Origin: WTFY01 sp965220875
Lineage (GTDB): Bacteria > Pseudomonadota > Gammaproteobacteria > UBA4575
Direction: 5' to 3'
Assembly (NCBI GenBank): GCA_965220875.1
Contig: OZ244849.1
Coordinates: forward strand, 124,001-188,000
Length of the DNA stretch: 64,000 bases
Shown here: piece after piece, positions 24,169-32,655 of the stretch
Position numbering within the stretch: position 1 is the stretch's first letter
Layout: every line of letters starts with the position of its first letter
Program-made: the position numbers and the translations under genes
The notes under the pieces: model-generated
What the model saw: the letters and a program-made list of their open reading frames with translations, nothing else
The model's database searches: none
What the model was told of the DNA's origin: nothing

Positions 24169-26394
24169 TTACTTCCTGCGCCTAGACTGCCTTCTCTTCT
24201 TATGCCCCGAGCTGTCCCGAAAGCCTGACAGAACCAGGTCGATTTTCCGCTCATCGAGGCTTACCCTTGAAACGATCACGTTTACCGGGTCGCCAAGCCT
24301 GTACCGTTTCTTGCTTTTCTCCCCAAACAGGCATTGGGATGCTTCGTCAAAATGATAGTAATCATTACTCAGTGTCGTGACATGTACCAGTCCATCTACC
24401 AGTATGTCGTCCAGCATCACGAAAAAACCGAATGCCCTGACAGACTGGATAACCCCGGAAAACTGCTTGCCCAGCTTGTCCAGCATAAACTCACACTTGA
24501 GCCACGCTTCCACGTCGCGCGTGGCCTCGTCCGCCCTGCGTTCACACATCGAGCATTCCTCGCCGAGCAACTTCAGGTCGTTGTCAGAAAGCGGGAACGA
24601 ATCCGCACCGTTTCCAGCCAGTACATGACGTATGGTCCGATGCACGATCAGGTCCGGATACCTGCGGATTGGTGATGTGAAATGGGCATAGCGTGGCAAA
24701 GCCAGCCCGAAATGGCCAATGTTGTCCGGGCTGTAAACCGCCTGTGCCATGGAACGAAGCAGCATGAGCTCGATAATGTGCCTGTCCTTGCGGTGTGAAA
24801 TCCTTTTGAGCGTTGACAGATAGTCTTCGGGTCTCGGCCTGCTGGAACGCGTAAAGCCGATTCCCAGGGAATGCAGGAATTCTCTCAGTTCACCCGTTTT
24901 TTCATCTGTAGGTTTGTCATGCACCCGATACAGGGTAAGCAGCTTTCGCCTGGCGATGAACCGGCCTGCCGCCAGGTTTGCACAAATCATGCATTCTTCA
25001 ATGATCCTGTGGGACTGCAAGCGCTCACGTGGAATGATAGCCTTGATCTTTTTTTTCCTGTCAAATTCGAAAAACGTTTCCCGGGTATCAAAATCTATCG
25101 CGCCTCTTCTTTTGCGCTGTTTTTGCAGGGCTCGATAGACGTCCTGAACATGTTTCAGGTCCGATCTTACCTGGGCATGCTTTCTGCCCACCTTCCTGCC
25201 CTTTTTATAGAGAATTTGCTGCACCTCGTCATAGGTGAGCCTGGCCCGTGAGCGCATGACCGCTTCGTAGAACCGGTAGTTCCTCAGCGCGCCCTCTGTT
25301 GAAACAAACATTTCGCATACCATGCAAAGGCGATCCGAGTCAGGTGTCAGCGAGCAAAGTTCATTGGAAAGCTGTTCGGGAAGCATCGGAACCACATGCT
25401 CCGGAAAATACACGGAGGTCCCTCGCTTGCGGGCCTCGACATCCAGTGCCGAATCCGGCAGCACGTAATGCGAGACATCTGCAATCGCCACCCACAAGCG
25501 CCAACCGGTTTCACGCGGTTCGCAATACACGGCATCATCGAAGTCCCTGGCATCACAGCCATCAATGGTGACGAACCTGAGTGCACGCAAGTCACGTCGG
25601 CATTTGACCTGACTGCTGATCGAGCTTTCGCTGAATTGCCCGGCTTCGCGCAAGGCTTCTTCCGGCCATTGATGGGGAATATCATAGCTGCGAATTGCAA
25701 CGTCGATCTCCATGCCTGGAGCAAGATGGTCTCCCAGGATCTCAACGATTTTCCCGATCGCCTGCCTGGACCTGTTTGGATGCTCGATGATGGAAACGAC
25801 GACGAACTGTCCGTTCGTGGCGCCATTGGCGGAATCCGGGGGGATCATGATGTCTTGGCCCATCCGCTTGTCATCAGGTACCACGAAACTGATTCCGGAT
25901 TCCCTGTAATACCTGCCTACCACCTGCTTGTTGTGGCGCTGGGTGATTTCCACCAGCTTGCCTTGAAGGCGATTCCGCTTGAAATCCCTTTCAGGCCGCA
26001 CAACCACACGATCCCCGTGCATCAAGGTACGCATCTCGTACGGCGGCAAGTAAATATCCTCCCCTCCATCGTCAGGAACCAGAAACCCGAAACCTTTAGC
26101 GTGGCCGATCACCCTGCCTCGCACCAGGTTCACCCTGTCAACTGGCAGGTAGTGATTTTGACGGTTTCTGATGATCTGGCCATCGCGTTCCATGGCCCTG
26201 AGTCGGCGCTTTAACGCCTCCACAGCCTGACTGGGCTGCATACCCAATGCCTGGTGCAAGTCGGGAAGGGAAAGGGGGCCCTCACTGCCTTCCAGGGTTT
26301 CAAGAATAAACTCCCTGCTGGCAATCGGATGCTTGTATTTTGCACCCTCGCGTATGGCAAAGGGATCCCTGGAAATTTTCCTGCTACGAGCCAT
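24169..26394 (-). CDS. rnr: Ribonuclease R
   Basis: Protein of 741 residues. RNase R is a 3'-5' exoribonuclease that degrades structured RNA, including rRNA and tmRNA-tagged messages. Order of domains: winged-helix N-terminus (about 20-75), two cold-shock domains (GRVIGHAKGFGFLVPDDGG near 95), the RNB catalytic domain with DARDFDDAVYC near 280 holding the metal-binding aspartates, FTSPIRRYPDLIVHR near 580, the S1 domain (QFSGVIQSVRAFGFFVMLDD near 655) and a basic tail GHKKRRQSRRRK. Complete. In relatives rlmB follows; here 211 bp without a gene separate it from rpsF. Confidence 0.96.
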   Translation of the reverse strand: MARSRKISRDPFAIREGAKYKHPIASREFILETLEGSEGPLSLPDLHQALGMQPSQAVEALKRRLRAMERDGQIIRNRQNHYLPVDRVNLVRGRVIGHAKGFGFLVPDDGGEDIYLPPYEMRTLMHGDRVVVRPERDFKRNRLQGKLVEITQRHNKQVVGRYYRESGISFVVPDDKRMGQDIMIPPDSANGATNGQFVVVSIIEHPNRSRQAIGKIVEILGDHLAPGMEIDVAIRSYDIPHQWPEEALREAGQFSESSISSQVKCRRDLRALRFVTIDGCDARDFDDAVYCEPRETGWRLWVAIADVSHYVLPDSALDVEARKRGTSVYFPEHVVPMLPEQLSNELCSLTPDSDRLCMVCEMFVSTEGALRNYRFYEAVMRSRARLTYDEVQQILYKKGRKVGRKHAQVRSDLKHVQDVYRALQKQRKRRGAIDFDTRETFFEFDRKKKIKAIIPRERLQSHRIIEECMICANLAAGRFIARRKLLTLYRVHDKPTDEKTGELREFLHSLGIGFTRSSRPRPEDYLSTLKRISHRKDRHIIELMLLRSMAQAVYSPDNIGHFGLALPRYAHFTSPIRRYPDLIVHRTIRHVLAGNGADSFPLSDNDLKLLGEECSMCERRADEATRDVEAWLKCEFMLDKLGKQFSGVIQSVRAFGFFVMLDDILVDGLVHVTTLSNDYYHFDEASQCLFGEKSKKRYRLGDPVNVIVSRVSLDERKIDLVLSGFRDSSGHKKRRQSRRRK

Positions 26395-26542
26395 AAGGCA
26401 TGCACTGTACCGTGTTCAGGACAAAACTGAAAATTTTGTTCTTCCGGGCAGTGCGATAGAAATGTTCGCCAGCCGAGTTGACAAGTGCCCGAGTGCTTCG
26501 TAGAGTGCTCCACCACCCGAGCTGTCGGGTTGATCCGGATAT

Positions 26543-26629
26543 GCCGAGGTGGCGAAATTGGTAGACGCGCTAGCTTCAGGTGCTAGTGGGAGCAATCCCA
26601 TGGAGGTTCGAGTCCTCTCCTCGGCACCA
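26543..26629 (+). tRNA. tRNA-Leu (anticodon CAG)
   Basis: An 87-base tRNA with acceptor GCCGAGG pairing with CCTCGGC, the long variable arm of class II tRNAs, anticodon stem CTAGC/GCTAG around loop TTCAGGT (anticodon CAG), T-arm GGTTCGAGTCC and encoded CCA. Its last part is duplicated at 33149, marking it as an integration site. Confidence 0.97.
26608..26626 (+). repeat. attL-type core inside tRNA-Leu
   Basis: TCGAGTCCTCTCCTCGGCA, 19 bases of the tRNA T-arm and acceptor stem, occurs again in the same orientation at 33149-33167. Direct repeats of a tRNA 3' end are left by tyrosine-recombinase integration. Confidence 0.88.
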
Positions 26630-26784
26630 TGTACTCTTTTCCGTATGTTCCCTAGAATTCCAAAGTACGTATATGTACATGTTCCTACTATATATTTTAT
26701 GTTGACTGTTCCGTTCTAGTCCGTTATGTTCCCAGATAGAACGTGGTACCGATTGTGATACCAGTCAAAAACAGGGGGCAAGTG

Positions 26785-27669
26785 TCAAGCCCCCTGAGTA
26801 TGTACCAGTGTTTGTGAGAGAGCTGGGGCGATAGTTTCCGGTACAGGTGGTCGTTGATCCAGGGATTGATGGGGTCGGACGTGGTTGTATCGATGCACCC
26901 ATTGTGTGATCACACACTGTGCTTCATTCAGTGAGTAAAAGACCTCCGTATCCAGCACTTCATGCCGCAGCGTGCCGTTGAAGCGTTCGTTATATCCATT
27001 CTCCCAAGGGCTACCCGGATAGATGTAGATGGGTTTAACATGAATTGTTCGTAACCATTCCTGCAGTACACCGGCCTTGAACTCTCTCCCATTGTCACTG
27101 CGGAGGTACTTCGGTTTCCCATATCGCATGAAGCACTCACTTAATGTTTCCAGTACTTCCTGTGAACTCAGCTGGAACTGTGTATGGACCGTCATACACT
27201 GGCGTGTATATTCATCGATGATCGTGAGCATCTTGTAACGACGACCCCGGGACAGCCGGTCCTGGACGAAGTCAACGCTCCAGATGTGGTTCGGATACAA
27301 GGGACGCATGCGAATGATGGAATGCTAGTGATCATTTAATCGTTTGCAGGGCTTGTGGCGTCTTGGGACCTGCAGGTCTTCTTCGCGCCACAGGCGCTCT
27401 ACTTTCTTGTGATTGACAGCCCAGCCCTCGATGCGCAGGAGTGCAGTGATCTTACGATATCCATAGCGACCATACTGCTTGGCCAGGCGAATGAGGGCAA
27501 GCCGCAAGGCATCCTCGTCATCGGCCGTTCGCCGGGATGCATAGCGCTGGGTACTGCGGGGCTGATCCAGTACCTGGCAGGTGCGCCGCTCACTGCTGCC
27601 TAAGCGCTGACGTACGTGGATGACTGTGTTGCGTACCTGCTCCGGGCATAGCCCCTGTGCCCTAAAAAA
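26785..27669 (-). pseudogene. IS3-family transposase orfB, interrupted by an amber codon
   Basis: Read in the -1 frame relative to orfA, the sequence gives the HTH_21 part (RLALIRLAKQYGRYGYRKI, then VERLWREEDLQVPRRHK) and then the DDE integrase core: IWSVDFVQDRL with the first Asp, LRSDNGREFK with the second, and ENGYNERFNGTLRHEVLD with the catalytic Glu. One in-frame TAG at 27325-27327 splits the protein between the HTH part and the core; the frame is otherwise intact. The stop codon lies within the terminal inverted repeat, as in many IS3 elements. Confidence 0.85.
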
Positions 27670-27809
27670 TCCAGGACCTCCTTCAGAATGCTCTTGTCAC
27701 TGACCCTCAGGCTGCGACAGGCCTCCTCCGTACCCATGCCCCCGCTGATCTTGACCTCGATGGCCCGCAGTAAATTGATGATCTCCGATTCCTTGAGTCG
27801 CTTGCGCAT
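27600..27809 (-). CDS. IS3-family transposase orfA
   Basis: The start is MRKRLKESEIINLL at 27809. It is the helix-turn-helix DNA-binding half of the transposase (GMGTEEACRSLRVSDKSILKEV). Near codon 47 the heptamer T TTT TTA (minus strand of 27663-27669) stands in the correct phase for -1 ribosomal frameshifting, and the -1 frame continues as FRAQGLCPEQVRNTV into orfB. Without the shift the protein ends after 69 residues. This is the expected way to make the OrfAB fusion in this family. Confidence 0.8.
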   Translation of the reverse strand: MRKRLKESEIINLLRAIEVKISGGMGTEEACRSLRVSDKSILKEVLDFLGHRGYARSRYATQSSTYVSA

Positions 27810-27884
27810 GATGATCCCCTTGATATCCACCCATTATGAGAGTTTCACACCTAAATCTGGATCAAGTTTAGGGGGGCAGGACAC

Positions 27885-28390
27885 AGTGAATTGGGGGTAA
27901 TCAACTTCTACAAACCTTACTGAATAAGGTTAGCAAAAGAATTAGCATAGAAGTGGATTAGGTGTGGGCTACTTAATCCCACATTACCTTGATAACTTTC
28001 TGCATATTTCTACGCTGGTTCGTAACAAATTTCATGGCCTCCAAATGAAGCACGAGTGCGTTGGGTGAAAACTCTTTTGGAGAACTACCTTTACTCCGAA
28101 ATACGAAACTGCCTTAGCTAAAGCAGATTGCGGGCTTACTAGCAATATATCCGGTGCCACCGGGGCATGCCTATGTGCTCCAGCTACAAGTCTAAGGCAC
28201 CCAGTTTGCCAACAGTGGCTCTTCCTTGTGAATAGCATCACAAGGAAGAAATGCGCTGTAGACAAGAACATTAAACCCTTTCCCTAGACCCGATATTCAC
28301 GGGCTTGTGGTTGGATATGCTGTACCGCTTGGGAAAACCCACAGTTTTCAAATTATTTACTTTACTGGTAGAAGCTTGTAGAACAAGGTT
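27885..28390. other. Gene-free stretch in the tRNA-Leu island
   Basis: No gene I can support. A 79-codon frame on the minus strand (28032-28271) contains some protein-like text but no family mark or ribosome-binding site. Confidence 0.45.
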
Positions 28391-28804
28391 ATGAAACCAA
28401 GAAAGTTCTATTACAGTGAATCATCGTCCCATGGTCATGCATACAGCATCGAATGGAAAAATGATCGGTTAGAGCTTCGACAATCGCCGTGTATCATTCA
28501 CGACTTTGATGAAGTGGAAGCCACAGTGAAACCTTCTAATAAGGATTGGTCCAACTTCGAACAAAATGTCAAAGATCTCAAGATGGTACCTGTAGAACCA
28601 GAATATCTGGTTTGTGATGGAACTGTAGTAGATGTATGGATTACATTTAGGTATCGGCTGATAAAGTTCTGCGTGATTCACCCGGAATTTGAGAAGTATG
28701 ATCAGTTTCGGGATTTGATCAATGAACTGACTGTATGCCCGAAATACCCAAGAGGACTTTTCAAGTTTGACCCTTATGAAATTCTCCAAGCCCATGGGGT
28801 CTAG
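28391..28804 (+). CDS. Hypothetical protein in tRNA-Leu island
   Basis: Protein of 137 residues from ATG 28391. The order is a Ser/Tyr-rich start, HAYSIEWKNDRLELRQS, then a predicted strand-rich section VDVWITFRYRLIKFCVIHPEF and a C-terminal FDPYEILQAHGV. No family or catalytic motif recognised. It reads as a compact soluble cytoplasmic protein. AT-rich codons match the island. It precedes the cyclotransferase-like gene by 87 bp on the same strand, so the two may be co-transcribed. Confidence 0.6.
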   Translation: MKPRKFYYSESSSHGHAYSIEWKNDRLELRQSPCIIHDFDEVEATVKPSNKDWSNFEQNVKDLKMVPVEPEYLVCDGTVVDVWITFRYRLIKFCVIHPEFEKYDQFRDLINELTVCPKYPRGLFKFDPYEILQAHGV

Positions 28805-28891
28805 CTACATAAAGCGCCATCCTAACTGATCAAGTACTGGTGGCTTACAGTCTTTTATGTATTACTGGTAAAACTAACAGGGAGTAACTCT

Positions 28892-29440
28892 ATGGACAAC
28901 TATTTTTATTATTTCGCATATGGATCAAATATGTTGACAGAACGACTGATTCAGAGATGTCCATCAACAAAGGCTGTTGGGGTAGCATTTGTTGATGATT
29001 ATGCTCTGGAATTTTCGAAGAAAAGCACAGACGGATCAGGAAAAGCCACAATTGTCGAGTCGCCAGGCCAACGTCAGTACGGCGTTGTATTTACGATTGA
29101 GGAATGCGATCGCGATAGTTTGGACGATGCAGAAGGTCTTGGCACAGGATATGACAAAGATAAAAAATTCAATGTAACTATGGTAGATAGCGGTGCTTAC
29201 ATATCTACAATGACCTATATTGCAACCAATGATCCCGAGCACACCCACTTAAAACCTTATGACTGGTATCTGGCACTCGTTGTCGCTGGCGCTATGGAAC
29301 ATAAACTTCCTAAGTCTGTTGTTACTGTTTACAGAAATACAGAATGTGATGATGACGAAGATCAGGAAAGAAAATGTAACAAATTGGAAATACTTAAGGA
29401 TGCGATATTGGGTGATAACTGGCAGGTATTAGGAACCTAA
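28892..29440 (+). CDS. Gamma-glutamylcyclotransferase-like protein
   Basis: Protein of 182 residues. The start YFYYFAYGSNM is the phosphate-binding YGSNM loop of the GGCT/AIG2 fold. FKKSTDGSGKATIVESPG and YGVVFTIEECDRDSLDDAEG follow; the Glu in the last stretch corresponds to the general acid/base of GGCT enzymes. These proteins cyclise gamma-glutamyl dipeptides to 5-oxoproline, but many island copies have unknown substrates. A GGGAG lies before the start. It is encoded in the AT-rich island, after a hypothetical gene on the same strand. Confidence 0.85.
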   Translation: MDNYFYYFAYGSNMLTERLIQRCPSTKAVGVAFVDDYALEFSKKSTDGSGKATIVESPGQRQYGVVFTIEECDRDSLDDAEGLGTGYDKDKKFNVTMVDSGAYISTMTYIATNDPEHTHLKPYDWYLALVVAGAMEHKLPKSVVTVYRNTECDDDEDQERKCNKLEILKDAILGDNWQVLGT

Positions 29441-29597
29441 AAGCTTTCGCTTAGATCACTCAAAAGTACCCTCTAAAAAATTGACCAAAGTCATTTTGAA
29501 AAGCATCGACTCACAGAGCCCAAAATTAGTCAAACATATTCATATTACAAAGTTTTCAAGCTATCGAGTGAAGGGCTTGACAAACTAAATTAGCTTT

Positions 29598-29969
29598 CTA
29601 AATGAGTACACCTTTAGATGCACTAGCTAAAAGCTTTTGGATATCTAAGATAACTTCACGCTCTTTTGGCCAGCCTGAAATTGTTGTATGACCTGGACGA
29701 GGGTTGTTGTCTATACAAACCATTAGCTCAAGCCCTTCGAAAACACTTCTAGTAATCTTCGCCCACCCATAAAGAGACTTGTTGCGTTCTTTGGCTACCT
29801 CATTTCCAGTCGCTTGTATATCATGTTTATTTAAGCTGTCTATCTTCTGTACAGAGAGAGTGCCATCCTTTTTAGGTTCAAACAGCTTAGGCTTGACTCT
29901 TTTACTTTTAGTTATTTTGTTTTTTTCAAGTGCGTATCTTGCAAATAAGTTCCCATTTTTAGCTGTCAT
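29598..29969 (-). CDS. Hypothetical protein, third gene of a three-gene cassette
   Basis: Protein of 123 residues. A basic N-terminal half (KNKITKSKRVKPKLFEPKKDG) leads to a conserved-looking core LYGWAKITRSVFEGLELMV and a region with NPRPGHTTISGWPKE followed by a helix ILDIQKLLASAS. I believe similar small proteins with a GWA...H..I.GWP layout are widespread, but I know no function. Its ATG overlaps the stop of the 217-residue gene (ATGA), so translation is coupled. Together with that gene and the 85-residue gene upstream it forms a tight operon. Confidence 0.7.
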   Translation of the reverse strand: MTAKNGNLFARYALEKNKITKSKRVKPKLFEPKKDGTLSVQKIDSLNKHDIQATGNEVAKERNKSLYGWAKITRSVFEGLELMVCIDNNPRPGHTTISGWPKEREVILDIQKLLASASKGVLI

Positions 29970-30619
29970 TTTCCATGCATCTCAATTAGCCATTGCAGAC
30001 CACAATTCAGAAGACGTACTGGATCACCTTCAAAATCTTCTTCCAATCCTCTTAATCTTGCTTTTTCTGGATTAAGACCTGAAATTGCGATACTTCCTGA
30101 ATGCCCTACGCTAATGGTGAACATTGTTCCATTATCTAAATACCAATCAAACTCTACATTTCCAAGTGGATCAGCAGATATCTCTGGGGACTCTACACTG
30201 GCTGGTAACAATGGGACAATATTTAATGCAGCATTCACAGAATTTTGGCTGACAGGATCAGAATCTTCCCCATTCCAGTTTTTTTCACTTGCAGTTTCGA
30301 GAAGCTTTCGAATAGTTGATTCGCATTTTTGTTGCTCCTCAAGAGATATTTTTTGTTCCTCAAGTGTTAGCTTGAACAGACGTTCAACAGATTCCCTAAG
30401 TACAAAATAATGTTCAGTTGAAGCAGTAAAGTTATTTCTTGTTTGAATTCTCGGAAGAGAGCCCATCCAATAACCGCCCATTACTAAATTATTTCCAAAT
30501 CCTTTTACAACTACATAGTCAGAATTATCACTTCCAAAGGTAAATTCTCTTTCAACAGTGAAACCACTGTGTATGGCCGGGAGATGGTTTTCATGGGAGG
30601 GTAACTGTCTTTTTTCCAT
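29966..30619 (-). CDS. Hypothetical protein, second gene of the cassette
   Basis: Protein of 217 residues. The N-terminus is unremarkable; residues about 80-115 form a Glu/Gln-rich coiled coil (FKLTLEEQKISLEEQQKCE). The C-terminal domain begins near 150 and has the pattern NVEFDWYLDNGTMFTISVGH, then SGSIAISGL, ending LNCGLQWLIEMHGK. This strand-rich domain resembles uncharacterised proteins found beside similar small genes. It begins four bases after the 85-residue gene and overlaps the next gene by four bases. No catalytic motif seen. Confidence 0.7.
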   Translation of the reverse strand: MEKRQLPSHENHLPAIHSGFTVEREFTFGSDNSDYVVVKGFGNNLVMGGYWMGSLPRIQTRNNFTASTEHYFVLRESVERLFKLTLEEQKISLEEQQKCESTIRKLLETASEKNWNGEDSDPVSQNSVNAALNIVPLLPASVESPEISADPLGNVEFDWYLDNGTMFTISVGHSGSIAISGLNPEKARLRGLEEDFEGDPVRLLNCGLQWLIEMHGK

Positions 30620-30623
30620 TGCT

Positions 30624-30881
30624 TTACTTCTTCTTTCTTAATTTTTCGGGCGAGGTTATCGATATTGAGTTATTGACGTCAATTGTATATTTTGGGTTCC
30701 CATTATCGTCCCATGCACCTATCTGGCGAATTACCTTTAAGACACTAACTCTAATCATTATCTCAGATCCATCCTCCAGAGTTATGTAGGAAAACGGTTC
30801 TTCAGCTTTAACTACCTTGACAACTTTGCCATCAACTAATTCACCAGTTGATGGATCCTTTATTTTTGTAGCTATAGACAT
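30624..30881 (-). CDS. Small hypothetical protein, first gene of the cassette
   Basis: Protein of 85 residues. The pattern is VDGKVVKVVKAEEPFSYITL then EDGSEIMIRVSVLKVIR, then WDDNGNPKYTIDV, ending with a basic KLRKKK. This layout (EPFSY.LEDG, followed by GNPxY) looks like a conserved family of small beta-rich proteins with no known function. As first gene of the operon it is four bases from the next start. The order and spacing suggest one complex or system. Confidence 0.7.
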   Translation of the reverse strand: MSIATKIKDPSTGELVDGKVVKVVKAEEPFSYITLEDGSEIMIRVSVLKVIRQIGAWDDNGNPKYTIDVNNSISITSPEKLRKKK

Positions 30882-31039
30882 GGCGTATCAATCTACCTCT
30901 TAAAATTTTCTTTAGTCTAGTTTAAAAAACATAGAATATCACTATGCTAGAATTTCCAAGACTAGTACAAAGAGTGAATGAGGCTATTACCACTTGTCAA
31001 GACCTTTGGCATGAATTAGAGCTTGTAAATGCAAGCGGC

Positions 31040-31459
31040 TCAATCTTTGTTAGCAAGCAATCCAGATGTAACCAATGCTTCATTGACTGACACGCCACCC
31101 GCAACCAGTTTCTGAAACGCCTGCTGAATGAGCGGATCAGGCGGGTGTGATTGATGATTTGAGAATCGTCTGTCCGGTTTGCTACTTCAATGCTTTTGTG
31201 GGTGAGATTCTTGTCTCATCAATTCATACAGTCGTGATGCATCCGCTACAACTCTAGTGCTAGTTCATCACCCTGAGCAGCTTTCAATGCAATGCTTTGG
31301 GACTTGATGAACAGATTAATGGCATGACTGGAATCAAAACTTAAAATTTTTTTCACCGCGAACAGCATCCAATCTCACAATGAACAAGACAGCAGCCCGA
31401 CTGCACAGCAACATCCATTCCTCTTTGCTCAGTGCAGGAGCAGATGGCGTGGTACCCAT
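31040..31459 (-). pseudogene. Decayed gene of about 139 codons
   Basis: On the minus strand from ATG 31459 a frame reads MGTTPSAPALSKEEW, then VLFIVRLDAVRGEKNFKF and a stop. Continuing in the +1 frame gives DSSHAINLFIKSQSIALKAA, then the first frame resumes as VADASRLYELMRQESHPQKH. A TGA follows in frame and the text continues to PLIQQAFQKLVAGGVSVNEA and ends LVTSGLLANKD. Two compensating frameshifts and one stop separate four protein-like pieces, so this looks like an eroding gene, perhaps phage-derived. No family recognised. Confidence 0.55.
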
Positions 31460-31523
31460 GAAATGAAATGTATGGCAGGACTCAATTAGAGACAAGCGCA
31501 CTGGCAAAGGCGTATTTTAAACC

Positions 31524-31802
31524 ATGCGTGACATCATCAAAATTGAGATTCCGTTGTCATTGGAAGCCCATCAATTCTTACAAGTGAAGGCAGAGCAATA
31601 CGGCTGTCCTGTCCAGCAGTTGATTGAAGCATCACTAGCTGTATTTAATCAACGAGAGATCGAGACCTTGGCTTTATGCTCACCGCAACTTGACACATCC
31701 GCCCTGCAACAAGAGTTGCGTGACATGTTTAACCTATCCAAATGTCGCAAACGAAATCAGGAATTAAGCACCAAACCAGACCCCAATCGCATTGCACATT
31801 GA
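31524..31802 (+). CDS. Small hypothetical protein
   Basis: Protein of 92 residues from ATG 31524. IKIEIPLSLEAHQFLQVKAE followed by YGCPVQQLIEASLAVF could be a ribbon-helix-helix-like DNA-binding unit (a strand followed by two helices), with a charged tail. This is a guess from layout. It ends three bases before the convergent 126-residue gene. No ribosome-binding site is obvious. The island context and AT content suggest acquisition. Confidence 0.5.
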   Translation: MRDIIKIEIPLSLEAHQFLQVKAEQYGCPVQQLIEASLAVFNQREIETLALCSPQLDTSALQQELRDMFNLSKCRKRNQELSTKPDPNRIAH

Positions 31803-31805
31803 GAG

Positions 31806-32186
31806 TCACTCATCCAGACTTGACAGTCGTTTCTGTTCCTCAAAGATCACGTCATTTCCATAGCCGAACCTGACTGCAAACTCGATGCGCTGATGCACTT
31901 TGGCCTGACCCTCTTCATCGTGCAGTAGAGCAGGTTCAGGAGGCTTGCCGAAAAAAACATCCAGTGGCGGCTTGTCTTGTTTAATGCGGTAGTCCACCAA
32001 CCTTTGCATGTCTGCAAATCCTTCTGCATCAAATGCATTGCCATTGACTGTACCATCCCGCACCCGTTGTGCAACCTTGCTGGCACCTATTCGTGCCAGT
32101 TGGTCTGCTTGAGCGTGTTGTTTGATCAGGGCTGCTTCGGTGCTTTCAACAAACGCATACAGTTCTGCAAGTCTGCATCCAGCCAT
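31806..32186 (-). CDS. Hypothetical protein in tRNA-Leu island
   Basis: Protein of 126 residues, mostly helical and charged: RLAELYAFVESTEAALIKQHA, then ADMQRLVDYRIKQDKPPLDVF and HQRIEFAVRFGYGNDVIFEE. No family recognised. It lies 25 bp after the 147-residue gene on the same strand, so the two may be one unit, possibly relics of a prophage. No strong ribosome-binding site seen. Confidence 0.5.
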   Translation of the reverse strand: MAGCRLAELYAFVESTEAALIKQHAQADQLARIGASKVAQRVRDGTVNGNAFDAEGFADMQRLVDYRIKQDKPPLDVFFGKPPEPALLHDEEGQAKVHQRIEFAVRFGYGNDVIFEEQKRLSSLDE

Positions 32187-32211
32187 GTTGCAGGCTGGTC
32201 TAGTTGAATGG

Positions 32212-32655
32212 TCATGACAACAGCAATGCCATGTGCTGGCTCTTGATGGTCTTAACGCCCCAGCAAGCAGCGACTTCCATCGAGCACTGTCGATACTGCT
32301 TAAAGACGCTCAGTTCGAACATCAATGAAGATTTCTCATCCATGACTATTGCACGCTCTATAGCAGCATCACTAAGTTGTGAACTTGAAGTTGCTGGTGG
32401 TTGAATTGCCAACACGATTGCATCTGAACTCAAACACACATTTGAAGTGTAAGCAGGCTTAATGGTGATGGCAGCAGCATTTGCAATCACTTCACGCAAG
32501 CCCGGCTTATTGATTTTCAAAGCCGTTGCATAGTCGCCTGAATCCTCAGCCACAATGTACTGGTTATTATCACCAGCAAGGGTGATCACATCGCCATAAT
32601 TGTAACTCTCAGAACCACCACCCTGATCAATAGTCAATAGGACCTGTATGTACAT
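32212..32655 (-). CDS. Hypothetical protein, possibly phage-derived
   Basis: Protein of 147 residues. The first half is strand-rich (IQVLLTIDQGGGSESYNYGD, then VITLAGDNNQYIVAEDS), reminiscent of small phage structural proteins, but no family is recognised. The second half has ITIKPAYTSNVCLSSDAIVLAI. It is in the same direction as the 126-residue gene 25 bp downstream. The nearby eroded genes suggest that this region is a remnant prophage. The start could be internal. Confidence 0.45.
   Translation of the reverse strand: MYIQVLLTIDQGGGSESYNYGDVITLAGDNNQYIVAEDSGDYATALKINKPGLREVIANAAAITIKPAYTSNVCLSSDAIVLAIQPPATSSSQLSDAAIERAIVMDEKSSLMFELSVFKQYRQCSMEVAACWGVKTIKSQHMALLLS

Larger units (their letters stand above)
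26783..27884 (-). mobile_element. IS3-family insertion sequence, defective
   Basis: A 1102-bp element whose ends match as inverted repeats: TGTCAAGCCCCC at the left and, read on the minus strand, TGTCCTGCCCCC at the right, 10 of 12 the same. It carries orfA and orfB in the IS3 arrangement. No 3-4 bp target duplication is evident (AAG at left, CAG at right). orfB has an internal amber codon, so the copy is probably inactive. Confidence 0.8.

Noticed and set aside
28032..28271. A 79-codon minus-strand frame with some protein-like text
   Set aside because: Could be a gene fragment, but no family, start signal or continuation supports it.
30944..31090. A 48-codon + strand frame starting MLEFPRLVQRVNEA
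   Set aside because: Lies partly opposite the eroded minus-strand gene, has no ribosome-binding site and no neighbours in the same direction.
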